Shown: piece after piece, positions 1 to 8,377 of the stretch
Layout: the number at the start of each line of letters is the position of its first letter
Position numbering within the stretch: position 1 is the stretch's first letter
Assembly (NCBI RefSeq): GCF_000178835.2
Contig: NC_015275.1
Location: 2,129,001-2,193,000, forward strand
Direction: 5' to 3'
Length of the DNA stretch: 64,000 nt
Source of the DNA: Cellulosilyticum lentocellum DSM 5427
GTDB taxonomy: Bacteria > Bacillota > Clostridia > Lachnospirales > Cellulosilyticaceae
Notes under the pieces: generated by a model
What the model saw: only the letters and a program-made list of their open reading frames with translations
What the model was told of the DNA's origin: nothing
Databases searched by the model: none
Position numbers and translations under genes: made by a program

Positions 1-1
1 A

Positions 2-1033
2 GTGATTGAAAAATACGGTGCAGATGCTTTAAGACTCACACTTGTAACAGGTAATGCACCTGGTAATGATATGCGTTTCTACTATGAAAGAGTAGAAGCT
101 AACCGTAACTTTGGTAATAAATTATGGAATGCAGCACGTTTCATTATGATGAACTATGAAGGAGAGGATATTAATTTAACAGTAGACTTAAAAGACTTAA
201 TTCCTGCTGATAAATGGATTCTTTCAAAAGTGAATACTTTAGCTAAGGAAGTAACCGATAATATGGATAAATATGACCTTGGTGTAGCTGTTCAAAAATT
301 ATATGACTTTGCATGGGAAGAGTTCTGCGACTGGTATATTGAAATGGTAAAACCACGTCTTTATAACAAAGAAGACGTTACAAGACCTGCAGCACTTTGG
401 ACTCTTAAGACAGTCATGACCCAGATTTTAAAAATGCTTCATCCCTATATGCCATTTATTACAGAAGAAATTTTCCTTGGTCTACAAGATCAAGAAGACT
501 CTATCATGATTTCAACATGGCCTGCTTTTATAGAAGAGTGGAACTTTAAAGCTGAAGAAGAAGAAATTAACTTAATCAAAGAAGCTGTACGTAACATTCG
601 TAACTTACGTAGTGAAATGAATGTACCACCATCAAGAAAAGCAAAAGTATTTGTTGTATCAGAAGATGAAAAAGTAATTAGCACCTTTGAAAATGGTAAG
701 GTATTCTTTGCAGTACTAGGTTATGCTTCAGAAATTGTGATTCAAAAAGATAATACAGGTATTGATAGTGATGCTGTATCTGTAGTGATTCCAAATGCAA
801 CGGTTTATATTCCATTTGCTGATCTAGTAGATATCGAAAAAGAACTGGATCGTCTTGCTAAAGAAAAAGCAAAACTTGAAGGTGAAGTAGAACGTGTTAA
901 TAAAAAATTAGCAAATGAAGGCTTCGTAGCAAAAGCACCAGCCAAACTTTTAGAGGAAGAAAAAGCTAAAAAGGAAAAATACGAAACAATGCTTGAAGCC
1001 GTGGTAGAACGTATTGCACATTTAAGCAAATAA
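2..1033 (+). CDS. valS: Valyl-tRNA synthetase, C-terminal part (5' end outside window)
   Basis: The open frame enters from the left edge, so the true start is not in the window. The first residues (KYGADALRL) are the segment that directly follows the KMSKS loop in class I synthetases. The all-helical anticodon-binding domain follows (GNKLWNAARFI, FCDWYIEMVKPRLY, LHPYMPFITEEIF). The last ~65 residues form the charged coiled coil typical of ValRS (KELDRLAKEKAKLEGEVERV), which contacts the tRNA. The enzyme charges tRNA-Val and edits mischarged threonine; the catalytic and editing domains lie upstream. The gene ends 55 bases before a LacI-family gene, with no clear terminator between them. Identification is firm from motif order and the coiled-coil tail. 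Confidence 0.95.
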   Translation: MIEKYGADALRLTLVTGNAPGNDMRFYYERVEANRNFGNKLWNAARFIMMNYEGEDINLTVDLKDLIPADKWILSKVNTLAKEVTDNMDKYDLGVAVQKLYDFAWEEFCDWYIEMVKPRLYNKEDVTRPAALWTLKTVMTQILKMLHPYMPFITEEIFLGLQDQEDSIMISTWPAFIEEWNFKAEEEEINLIKEAVRNIRNLRSEMNVPPSRKAKVFVVSEDEKVISTFENGKVFFAVLGYASEIVIQKDNTGIDSDAVSVVIPNATVYIPFADLVDIEKELDRLAKEKAKLEGEVERVNKKLANEGFVAKAPAKLLEEEKAKKEKYETMLEAVVERIAHLSK

Positions 1034-1088
1034 GTAGTGAAACGAGATAAGATAAGAAGAAATCATATAAGTCATGGGGGGATGTCTA

Positions 1089-2000
1089 ATGGCTAAGGGG
1101 AAAGTCACAATGAAAGACATAGCTAAAGAATTAAATATTTCTTTAGCTACGGTTTCTTATGTCATAAACCATTCAGAAAAAGAAAAAATTAGTCATGATA
1201 TGAGACTCAAGGTATTAGAAACTGCTAAAAGAATGGGTTATGTCCCTAATTTATCTGCTAGATCCTTAGTAAATAGGAAAAGTAATTTAGTAGGGATTAT
1301 GATTCATTTAAAACCTGATGACCCCATCACTAAAAAGCAATATTATTATGATTTAGCAGCTCACCTTCAAGGTGAGCTGCATCAAATAGGATATGATACA
1401 GTGATTTCTATGACACATGATCTTGAAAATATAGATATTATCTCTAAGCGTTCTTTAGAAGCTGCATTTATTATTGATGTAGATGAAAAACATTTTAAAA
1501 AAATTACAAGTCAATATTATGTTCCTATTATTTTTATGGATTGTGATGTTGAATTACAGCTGTTTTATAAAGTATTACCGGACTATACTTTTCTGTTAAA
1601 CCAAGCTAAACGAATGCTAGGTGAACCCTATCCTTATTTAATAATGGAAGATGTGATTAATGGCAAAGTAAGAAATACTTTAATGAGTGATTTTAAGCAA
1701 GAAGATATTTTCATTCATAAAAGACATGCTGATATGAAAGCTTTTTTAGAACGGCATATAGGGAAAAAAGGTATTGTAATAGGTGAAAATCTAGGGGTAC
1801 AAGTAGAGCGTTATATAGATTCTAGCCAAATAGTAGTGATTGCTTCAGGAGCGGCCAGAGAAACTTTATTACCATATACAAGATATATAGAAGTAAGTAA
1901 TAAAAGAAAAGCTGAAATGGGTGTTCACATTCTAAAGCAGCTTTTAACTTTGAAATATGATGAAGCAGCAGAAACGAGAATTTTAATGTTACCAGATTAA
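1089..2000 (+). CDS. LacI-family transcriptional regulator, probably of the adjacent maltodextrin operon
   Basis: The N-terminus holds the LacI helix-turn-helix and hinge (MKDIAKELNISLATVSYVIN, then NLSARSLVNRKSNLVGI). It is followed by a periplasmic-binding-protein-like effector domain that is weakly conserved and somewhat short (about 303 residues in all). An in-frame ATG exists at 1074, but the sequence GGGGGGATG at 1075-1083 is the ribosome binding site for the ATG at 1089, which also gives the standard LacI N-terminus. The gene lies directly upstream of a sugar ABC operon whose promoter carries a LacI-type palindrome with a central CG, so local control of that operon is inferred. The effector is likely maltose or a maltodextrin; that is inference only. 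A terminator follows. Confidence 0.88.
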   Translation: MAKGKVTMKDIAKELNISLATVSYVINHSEKEKISHDMRLKVLETAKRMGYVPNLSARSLVNRKSNLVGIMIHLKPDDPITKKQYYYDLAAHLQGELHQIGYDTVISMTHDLENIDIISKRSLEAAFIIDVDEKHFKKITSQYYVPIIFMDCDVELQLFYKVLPDYTFLLNQAKRMLGEPYPYLIMEDVINGKVRNTLMSDFKQEDIFIHKRHADMKAFLERHIGKKGIVIGENLGVQVERYIDSSQIVVIASGAARETLLPYTRYIEVSNKRKAEMGVHILKQLLTLKYDEAAETRILMLPD

Positions 2001-2010
2001 TAGGACTAAA

Positions 2011-2044
2011 AAGAGGTTGCAGAAATGCAACTTCTTTTTTTACG
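2011..2044 (+). terminator. Rho-independent terminator after the LacI gene
   Basis: The arms GAGGTTGCA and TGCAACTTC pair with one G-T wobble around a 4-base loop, followed by seven T. It separates the regulator from the transport operon. Confidence 0.85.
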
Positions 2045-2223
2045 TATTTTTATTTTATTCAGCTACTTATTTAACTTAATAAAAAGAAATGATAGTGTAA
2101 AAAGTATGTAAATAGAAGCGAGGAAAGGTAAGAAAACGACTTAACAAAAAATGATTAAGTAAAAATATTAGTAAAATGCAACAAAAAAATGGTTTAAATA
2201 AAAATAAAATTGTGAAAATTATA

Positions 2224-2252
2224 TTGACTATAGAAAAATATCGTGATAAATT
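2224..2252 (+). promoter_or_regulatory. Promoter of the maltodextrin operon
   Basis: A -35-like TTGACT (2224-2229) is followed after 17 bases by TAAATT (2247-2252), preceded by TG in the extended -10 position (TGATAAATT). It lies 55 bases before the first permease start. No other equally good pair was seen in the 305-base gap. Confidence 0.6.
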
Positions 2253-2258
2253 AAAATC

Positions 2259-2276
2259 AACTTAAACGATTAAGTT
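2259..2276 (+). promoter_or_regulatory. LacI-type operator over the transcription start
   Basis: AACTTAAACGATTAAGTT is an 18-base palindrome with 8 of 9 pairs matching and the central CG usual for LacI/GalR operators. It begins 7 bases after the -10 box, so it covers the predicted +1, where binding would repress. Related half-sites ACTTAA (2139-2144) and TTAAGT (2155-2160) occur upstream with wider spacing and could be a weak second site. Confidence 0.65.
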
Positions 2277-2306
2277 ATTGAGTATTAGGTGATGGGAGGA
2301 TGTGAA

Positions 2307-3650
2307 ATGAAGAAAAGTACAAAGGCAGTAGGATTATCTGCTTTCATATGGGGAAGTGGACAATTTTTCATAGGCAAGCAATACATAAAGGGGCTATTGT
2401 TCTTCGTTGTACAAATGCTATTCGTGGGAATAGAGCTACAAAGCGGCTATTGGTTAGAATATTTAAGTGGTCAAATTAAGCAGTTTAGTATAAGAATTCA
2501 TGGTGGTTATTTTACAAAAGGTATTTGGGGATTTATTACCTTGGGAGAGAAGGTAGGCGCTAGAACAGGAGACCATTCAACAATACTTTTAATTAATGGC
2601 ATTATTGTCCTATTGCTTTTAGGATTATTTATAGCCATTTATATATGGAATTTACGAGACAGCTATCAAACTGGCAAGATGATTGACGAAAAGGGAATTT
2701 ATATATCTTCAAAAGAGTATTTGAAACTGACTTGTACTAAGTTCTTTCCGTATGTGATTTTAGCACCTATTGTAGTGGCTATTATGTTTATTGTTGTGAT
2801 GCCTATTATCTTTTCAGTTTTAACGGCATTTACAAACTATAATAAAAATCATTTACCCCCAGCTCATTTAATTGATTGGGTAGGACTTTCTAACTTTACC
2901 AAGTTATTTCAAGTACCAGTGTGGTCCACAACTTTTTTTTCAGTTTTAGGCTGGACGATTATTTGGGCTGTAAGTGCAACCTTTACAACTTACTTTCTAG
3001 GCTTATTTCAAGCCATTTTATTAAGTAGCTCCTATGCCAAATGCAAAGCTTTTTTTAGAGGCATTCTTATTTTACCTTGGGCTATTCCACAAATGATTAC
3101 ACTATTGGTATTTAGAAACTTACTCAATGGTCAGTTTGGCCCTTTAGGTCAATTACTTATTGATATAGGCTTGGTGAATGAGAGAATTCCCTTTTTATCA
3201 GATCCGATTATTGCTAAGGTTACGATTATCGTTGTTAATTTATGGCTTGGTTTTCCGATGTTTATGGTAATGATTCAGGGGGTATTAGGGAATGTGGATC
3301 AGGCTTTTTATGAAGCAGCCCACATTGATGGAGCTACATCTTTTCAGTCTTTTAAGTATATCACATTACCACTTATTTTTAGGGCAACGGCACCACTCAT
3401 TATTATGAATCTGGCTAATAATTTTAACTGCTTTGGTATTATTTATTTCTTGACGGAAGGAAATCCAGCTAATCCGAATTATCATTTAGCAGGTCATACA
3501 GATATTCTTATTTCTTGGATCTATAAGCTTACCTTAAGTGATCAAATGTATAATATGGCCGCTGTTATGTGTATTATCATTTTTGTAGTCATAGGAACGG
3601 TATCTTTTTATAACTTTAAAAGAACACAAGCTTTTAAGGAGGTGGAATAG
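2307..3650 (+). CDS. Maltodextrin ABC transporter permease, MalF type
   Basis: Inner-membrane permease with an N-terminal hydrophobic segment, a large soluble insertion and about eight membrane segments in total. The EAA loop that docks the ATPase is visible near the C-terminus (EAAHIDGATSFQSFKYITLP). The start was set at the ATG at 2307 because GGGAGGA at 2294-2300 lies six bases upstream; the GTG at 2289 overlaps no ribosome binding site. It is first in an operon with a MalG-type permease one base downstream, a binding protein and a GH13 enzyme. MalF/MalG family membership is firm; maltodextrin as substrate is inferred from the neighbouring enzymes. No ATPase gene is present in the cluster. 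Confidence 0.88.
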   Translation: MKKSTKAVGLSAFIWGSGQFFIGKQYIKGLLFFVVQMLFVGIELQSGYWLEYLSGQIKQFSIRIHGGYFTKGIWGFITLGEKVGARTGDHSTILLINGIIVLLLLGLFIAIYIWNLRDSYQTGKMIDEKGIYISSKEYLKLTCTKFFPYVILAPIVVAIMFIVVMPIIFSVLTAFTNYNKNHLPPAHLIDWVGLSNFTKLFQVPVWSTTFFSVLGWTIIWAVSATFTTYFLGLFQAILLSSSYAKCKAFFRGILILPWAIPQMITLLVFRNLLNGQFGPLGQLLIDIGLVNERIPFLSDPIIAKVTIIVVNLWLGFPMFMVMIQGVLGNVDQAFYEAAHIDGATSFQSFKYITLPLIFRATAPLIIMNLANNFNCFGIIYFLTEGNPANPNYHLAGHTDILISWIYKLTLSDQMYNMAAVMCIIIFVVIGTVSFYNFKRTQAFKEVE

Positions 3651-3651
3651 C

Positions 3652-4476
3652 ATGAAGACAAGAATTAAGACCATTTTGGTGAATCTAGAATTAATTATCA
3701 TGTCGATCATTGTGATTGTACCCGTTTCGTGGATTGTCTTATCTTCTTTTAATAAAGGAACAAGTTTAGCAACTTCTACCTTCATTCCAAAGCAATTGAC
3801 TTTCGAAAACTATAGGCGACTTTTTCAAGAAACGAATTTTACCACTTGGTTTAGTAATACATTTCAAATTGCTACTTTAAATGCAATCATTTCAGTTTTT
3901 CTCATCTTAATAACTGCTTGGGTATTATCACGATTTCAATTTAAAGGGAAAAAGCAAGGTCTTATCACTTTGCTTATCTTATCCATGTTTCCTAGCTTTT
4001 TATCTATGACAGCTATTTATTCGCTGTTTGTTAACTTGGGGTTGGTAGGAAAACCACTAGCTTTAGTACTTCTGTATTCGATAGGTGCCATTCCATATAA
4101 TGTTTGGCTTGTTAAAGGTTACTTAGATGGTATTTCTATGTCACTAGATGAAGCTGCTTATATTGATGGTAGTACAAAACTTACCACATTTTTTAAAATC
4201 ATTGTACCTATGTCAAAGCCAATCATTGTGTACTGTATGGTTTCACAATTTATGTTCCCATGGATGGATTATATTTTACCCAATCTTTTGTTAACAGGAG
4301 ACAAAACAAGAACGGTAGCTGTTGGCCTTTATAGTATGATTACAGGCAATGAAAACTCTTATTTTACAACTTTTGCAGCAGGTTCAGTGGTTATTGCTGT
4401 TCCATGTACGCTTTTATTCTTAGTATTTCAGAAGTTTCTAGTACAAGGTATTGCATCAGGAGCAAGTAAAGAATAG
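3652..4476 (+). CDS. Maltodextrin ABC transporter permease, MalG type
   Basis: A 274-residue permease with six hydrophobic segments. The EAA docking loop is EAAYIDGSTKLTTFFKIIVP. It starts one base after the stop of the MalF-type gene, and its ribosome binding site (AAGGAGGTGG) lies inside the end of that gene, so the two are translationally linked and presumably form a heterodimeric channel. Its length is standard for MalG-type subunits (about 270-290 residues). The ATP-hydrolysing subunit must come from elsewhere, as is known for MsiK/MsmX-type shared ATPases in Gram-positive bacteria. Confidence 0.88.
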   Translation: MKTRIKTILVNLELIIMSIIVIVPVSWIVLSSFNKGTSLATSTFIPKQLTFENYRRLFQETNFTTWFSNTFQIATLNAIISVFLILITAWVLSRFQFKGKKQGLITLLILSMFPSFLSMTAIYSLFVNLGLVGKPLALVLLYSIGAIPYNVWLVKGYLDGISMSLDEAAYIDGSTKLTTFFKIIVPMSKPIIVYCMVSQFMFPWMDYILPNLLLTGDKTRTVAVGLYSMITGNENSYFTTFAAGSVVIAVPCTLLFLVFQKFLVQGIASGASKE

Positions 4477-4499
4477 TGAAATCAAAGGGGGATTAATAA

Positions 4500-5780
4500 A
4501 TGAAATTTAAAAAACATGCCATTATTACATTAAGTTTATTAATAAGTTTAGGAGCTATGGGTTGCCATAAGGCTTTGCCTATAGAGGATGAAACTGAGGT
4601 GAAAAGTAATGAAGTCAATGAAAAGGGGGAATTGGTACCAGAACAAGGGGCAAAGCTTGTATTTTGGACCGTAGATGAGGAGTATGGCAAAGCCATTGCT
4701 ACTGCTTTTGAAGCTCAATATAGTGTGCCAGTCACAGTAGAAAAAGTAGGTATGGGTGAAATTGACAAAATGATTTTAACTGGACCGACTCAGACAGGAG
4801 CAGATGTATTTATGAGTTCACATGATAATATGCCAACAGGCATGGCAGCAGGTTTGTTTTTAGAGATTAATCCACAAATAGCTGAACGTATTAAAGCAAA
4901 GATGAATGATGTTGGTATTAAAACGGTAACGGTAGATAACAAACTATATGGGGTACCAGTATCCATTGAAACCAGTTGCTTATTTTATAACAAAGATCTT
5001 GTAGGTGAAACACCAGCTATCACACTAGAGGAAATATTAGAAGAGTCTAAGACTTATAATGATGTGGTAAACAATAAGTTTTATTTCCTCTATTCTACCC
5101 CTGATACCTATAAAGCCTATCCTTTATTAAGTGCTTTTGGTTATCATGCGTTTGGAGAGAATGGTGATGATAATGCACATCCTGGCTTTGAAACAGAGGC
5201 TTTTAAAAAGGGACTTGAACTTATTTATAGCCTTCGTGAAATTATGCCTGTTAGTGCTACAGATTTAAGGAATGCAGAGTTTGTGAGAAATTTATTCATG
5301 GAAGGGAAGGTAGCTTATGAGATTACAGGACCATGGGATATCAAAACCTTTAGAGATAGTGGGGTTCATTTTGGCGTAACGACGCTACCTACTTATGAAG
5401 GAAGAAGTTTAACACCTTTTGCAGGGGTGAAAACAGCTCATGTATCAGCTTGGACAGAGTATCCTATAGCAGCCCAATTACTAGCTGAATTTCTTGTGTC
5501 AGATGAAGGGGCTTCATTACTTTATGAAAAAGCTAATAAAATTACAACCTTAAAGGATGTATCCAATGTAAGAGGCCTAGGAGAAGACCCTTTGGTGAAG
5601 CCTTTTACACAGCAATTTGAAAATTCTTTTCCTATGCCTAATGTAAAAGATATTAAAGCTTTTTGGACAGCTACAGAGAAGTCGCTGATTTCTTTATATG
5701 ATGGGGAACTTACGCCTGATGAAGCACAGAAAAAGACGATAGAAACTTGGGAAGCTATACTTGCTTCTCAAGCTGAATAA
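4500..5780 (+). CDS. Maltodextrin-binding lipoprotein (extracellular solute-binding protein family 1)
   Basis: The N-terminus is a lipoprotein signal (hydrophobic core, then AMGC with Cys22 as lipidation site). A short acidic linker and a roughly 370-residue MalE-type binding fold follow (VFWTVDEEYGKAIATAFEAQ, VGMGEIDKMI, GPWDIKTFRDSGVHFGV). Anchored to the outer face of the membrane, it would deliver sugars to the two upstream permeases. The start is the ATG at 4500, with GGGGG at 4488-4492 as the binding site. The ligand is predicted to be maltodextrin from the GH13 and starch-binding neighbours; the sequence alone does not prove the ligand. Confidence 0.88.
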   Translation: MKFKKHAIITLSLLISLGAMGCHKALPIEDETEVKSNEVNEKGELVPEQGAKLVFWTVDEEYGKAIATAFEAQYSVPVTVEKVGMGEIDKMILTGPTQTGADVFMSSHDNMPTGMAAGLFLEINPQIAERIKAKMNDVGIKTVTVDNKLYGVPVSIETSCLFYNKDLVGETPAITLEEILEESKTYNDVVNNKFYFLYSTPDTYKAYPLLSAFGYHAFGENGDDNAHPGFETEAFKKGLELIYSLREIMPVSATDLRNAEFVRNLFMEGKVAYEITGPWDIKTFRDSGVHFGVTTLPTYEGRSLTPFAGVKTAHVSAWTEYPIAAQLLAEFLVSDEGASLLYEKANKITTLKDVSNVRGLGEDPLVKPFTQQFENSFPMPNVKDIKAFWTATEKSLISLYDGELTPDEAQKKTIETWEAILASQAE

Positions 5781-5799
5781 CAGTATGAAGGAGACTAAT

Positions 5800-7539
5800 A
5801 TGAATAAAGAAGCACTATGTCATATCCCGAAAAGTAATTATGCGTATGCTTATAAGTTAGATGAACTGCATATTCGCTTAAGGACCGCCAAAGATGATTT
5901 AGAGGAAGTTACTTTGTTTTATGGCAATAAGTTTAATTGGCAAAATAAAAAGAGTGGGCAGATGCAAAAGGTTTATCAAGATAAGTATTATGACTACTAC
6001 GAGTATAGGCTTCAATTAGAGGATACTAGACTTGGTTATTACTTTGGATTAAAAAAAGGTGAAGAGTATTTATTTTTAACAGAGGTGGGATTAGAAAAAT
6101 CATTTAATGATGATATGGCTTATTGCTATTATTTTCAATATCCCTTTATTAATGCAGAAGATGTACATAAGCAGCCTTCTTGGCTTCAACATGCTATTTT
6201 TTATGAGATTTTTGTAGAACGTTTTTTTAATGGAGATGTAGCAAATTCTCCAATACCCTTAACGCCCTGGGAAGATAATCCTACGCCTAAAAGTTTTTTG
6301 GGAGGGGATCTAAAGGGTATTATTAAAAAGTTAGATTACTTAGAAAATCTGGGTATTAATGCTATTTATTTAACTCCTATTTTTGAAGCTCCTTCTAATC
6401 ATAAATATGATACTGTAGATTACATGCGAATTGATACTTATTTCGGAGATGAAAAAATTTTTGAGGAACTAGTCTTAAAAGCACATCAAAAAGGGATGAA
6501 AATTATTTTAGATGCAGTGTTTAATCATTGTGGTATGGCATTTGCTCCATTTCAAGATGTGGTTCAAAAAGGGCGAGCATCTAAGTATTATGATTGGTTT
6601 TTTATTGAAGGGGAGAAAGTGATTCTAGAGCCGCCTAACTATTTAACTTTTTCTCAGGTGCCTTATATGCCAAAACTAAATACAGCTCATCCAGAAGTAA
6701 GAGAGTATCTTTTTTCCGTTGTTCGTTATTGGACCAAAACCTATGGTATTGATGGCTGGCGTTTAGATGTATCAGATGAAATCGAACATGGCTTTTGGAG
6801 AGCATTTAGAGAACTAGTAAAAGGCATTAATCAAGAGGTGGTGATTATTGGAGAGAATTGGCACAATGCTTATCCGTGGCTCATGGGTGATCAATTTGAT
6901 AGTGTCATGAATTATCCACTTACTAAATTAATGGGAGATTATTTTGCTAGAAAGGCTATAGATGCTAAGGCTTTTAAAGAACAACTGACGAGTTTATATA
7001 TGCGTTATCCTAAGCAAGTTAATGAAGGGATGCTTAATCTTTTAGATAGTCATGATACAGAAAGGTTTTTAACTTTATGTCAGGAAGATAAGGCTTCACT
7101 TAAAAATGCAGTAGCTTTTTTATTCGGCTATATAGGGATTCCGTGTACTTATTATGGTACAGAAATTGGGATGATAGGTGAATATGATCCAGGATGCAGA
7201 AAAGGATTTGATTGGTGTGAAGCACATTGGGATCAAGATGTATATCATTATTATAAGCGATTAATAGCGATTAGAAAGCAAGAAAAAGTACTTCAAACAG
7301 GAGAAATGAGCTTGTTTTACCAAGGGAAGCTTTTTGTTATGAGACGATATGATCAGGAAGCAATGATAGATATAGTGATCAATCAAACACAGGGGCCCCT
7401 CACTTATGAAATAGCATACAGAGGAAAGAAGGAAGGAGGTAGATGTGAAGAGGTATTATATAATACCCCTATCAATCAAAAAGACAGCTTGGTTATTCCT
7501 GCAGGACACACTTATTATATCAAAATAATAAATAGCTAA
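5800..7539 (+). CDS. GH13 alpha-amylase-family enzyme (neopullulanase / cyclomaltodextrinase / maltogenic amylase type)
   Basis: A 579-residue protein without a signal peptide, so cytoplasmic. The first ~125 residues fit the N-terminal CBM34-like domain of this subgroup. The four GH13 regions follow: DAVFNH (about 237-242), GWRLDVSDE with nucleophile Asp323, IIGENWH with acid/base Glu352, and LLDSHDTER with Asp419. A C-terminal beta domain ends the protein. It would hydrolyse imported maltodextrins or cyclodextrins. The start at ATG 5800 was chosen because AAGGAGA lies seven bases upstream; the longer frame from 5761 overlaps the binding-protein gene. It is fourth in the operon. Confidence 0.9.
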   Translation: MNKEALCHIPKSNYAYAYKLDELHIRLRTAKDDLEEVTLFYGNKFNWQNKKSGQMQKVYQDKYYDYYEYRLQLEDTRLGYYFGLKKGEEYLFLTEVGLEKSFNDDMAYCYYFQYPFINAEDVHKQPSWLQHAIFYEIFVERFFNGDVANSPIPLTPWEDNPTPKSFLGGDLKGIIKKLDYLENLGINAIYLTPIFEAPSNHKYDTVDYMRIDTYFGDEKIFEELVLKAHQKGMKIILDAVFNHCGMAFAPFQDVVQKGRASKYYDWFFIEGEKVILEPPNYLTFSQVPYMPKLNTAHPEVREYLFSVVRYWTKTYGIDGWRLDVSDEIEHGFWRAFRELVKGINQEVVIIGENWHNAYPWLMGDQFDSVMNYPLTKLMGDYFARKAIDAKAFKEQLTSLYMRYPKQVNEGMLNLLDSHDTERFLTLCQEDKASLKNAVAFLFGYIGIPCTYYGTEIGMIGEYDPGCRKGFDWCEAHWDQDVYHYYKRLIAIRKQEKVLQTGEMSLFYQGKLFVMRRYDQEAMIDIVINQTQGPLTYEIAYRGKKEGGRCEEVLYNTPINQKDSLVIPAGHTYYIKIINS

Positions 7540-7570
7540 TTAAAAATTTAATCTATAAGGAGTGAATAAA

Positions 7571-8239
7571 ATGAATCAGATGTTAAAAAGAGTAGGGTCA
7601 TTTTTGATGGCATTAGGAATTGTAACAAGTATTTGGGGGTTAAGTGCAGAGACTAAAGCTGCCACTTCTGTAGTCATTCATGCATATAATAGTGGATGGG
7701 AGAGTATGAATATATATAACTGGGGTGATGATGGAGAGATACTTGGTGCATTTCCAGGAACAACTATGACAGCTGAGGAAACGGAGCATTGGTATACAGC
7801 TACCATTAATGCGGAGCATCATTTAAATTTAGTATTTAGTGTGGATATCAATGGAGATGGCCAAGCAGAAGCACAATCTAGTGATATTAAAGATATTCCT
7901 ATAGACCAGCAACAGGAATATTGGGTCGTTATTTCAGCTCTAGCAGGAAGTAATGATTTAGGTGTTGCTGCAGGTGAGGCGCAGCTTTATAAAACAGAAG
8001 CTGAAGCCCAAACAGCAATAGAGGCATTGGCTAATCAAGTAGCGGAGGTAACACCAGCACCTAGTGAAACAGAGGCACCTACAACTGAACCACCATTAGA
8101 AGCAACACCAGTGCCTACAGAAAGTCCTGCACCAACTCAGACAGTAACACGTTCTAATGTACCATTAGTAATAGGTATTATCGGTGCTATTGTCATCGTA
8201 GGTTTATTAGGCTATATTGTTATTAAAAAGAAGAAATAA
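7571..8239 (+). CDS. Membrane-anchored starch-binding surface protein (CBM25/26-like)
   Basis: About 222 residues: a signal peptide (cleavage likely after ETKA), a ~95-residue beta domain with the aromatic pattern of starch-binding modules (VVIHAYNSGWESMNIYNWG, then GAFPGTTMT and HWYTATI), a Pro/Thr/Glu-rich spacer, and a C-terminal membrane helix ending in four lysines. No catalytic domain is present. It is last in the maltodextrin operon and would hold starch or long dextrins against the cell near the lipoprotein receptor. ATG 7571 is used because AAGGAG (7557-7562) sits eight bases upstream. Family assignment by eye to CBM26 or CBM25 is likely but not certain. Confidence 0.75.
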   Translation: MNQMLKRVGSFLMALGIVTSIWGLSAETKAATSVVIHAYNSGWESMNIYNWGDDGEILGAFPGTTMTAEETEHWYTATINAEHHLNLVFSVDINGDGQAEAQSSDIKDIPIDQQQEYWVVISALAGSNDLGVAAGEAQLYKTEAEAQTAIEALANQVAEVTPAPSETEAPTTEPPLEATPVPTESPAPTQTVTRSNVPLVIGIIGAIVIVGLLGYIVIKKKK

Positions 8240-8252
8240 ATTATTTCTACGA

Positions 8253-8286
8253 GAACCTCCTATCATAAACAATAGGAGGTTCTTTT
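8253..8286 (+). terminator. Terminator of the maltodextrin operon
   Basis: An 11-bp perfect stem (GAACCTCCTAT / ATAGGAGGTTC) with an 8-base loop, followed by TTTT. Confidence 0.9.
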
Positions 8287-8311
8287 GATGCTGTTTATAT
8301 CTTGAAAAGAA

Positions 8312-8320
8312 TGCTATAAT
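8312..8320 (+). promoter_or_regulatory. Extended -10 promoter before topB
   Basis: TGCTATAAT is a perfect extended -10 element, 57 bases before the GTG start. No good -35 is seen at 17-base spacing, as is usual for extended -10 promoters. Confidence 0.55.
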
Positions 8321-8377
8321 AAAAGAGGTTATTAAACGAGCTAGCAGATGACAAAGTAAGCAGACAAGGAGAATAAA

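Noticed and set aside
805-1029. Minus-strand frames opposite valS (490-684, 805-1029)
   Set aside because: They overlap a well-supported synthetase frame and have low-complexity Ser-rich translation.
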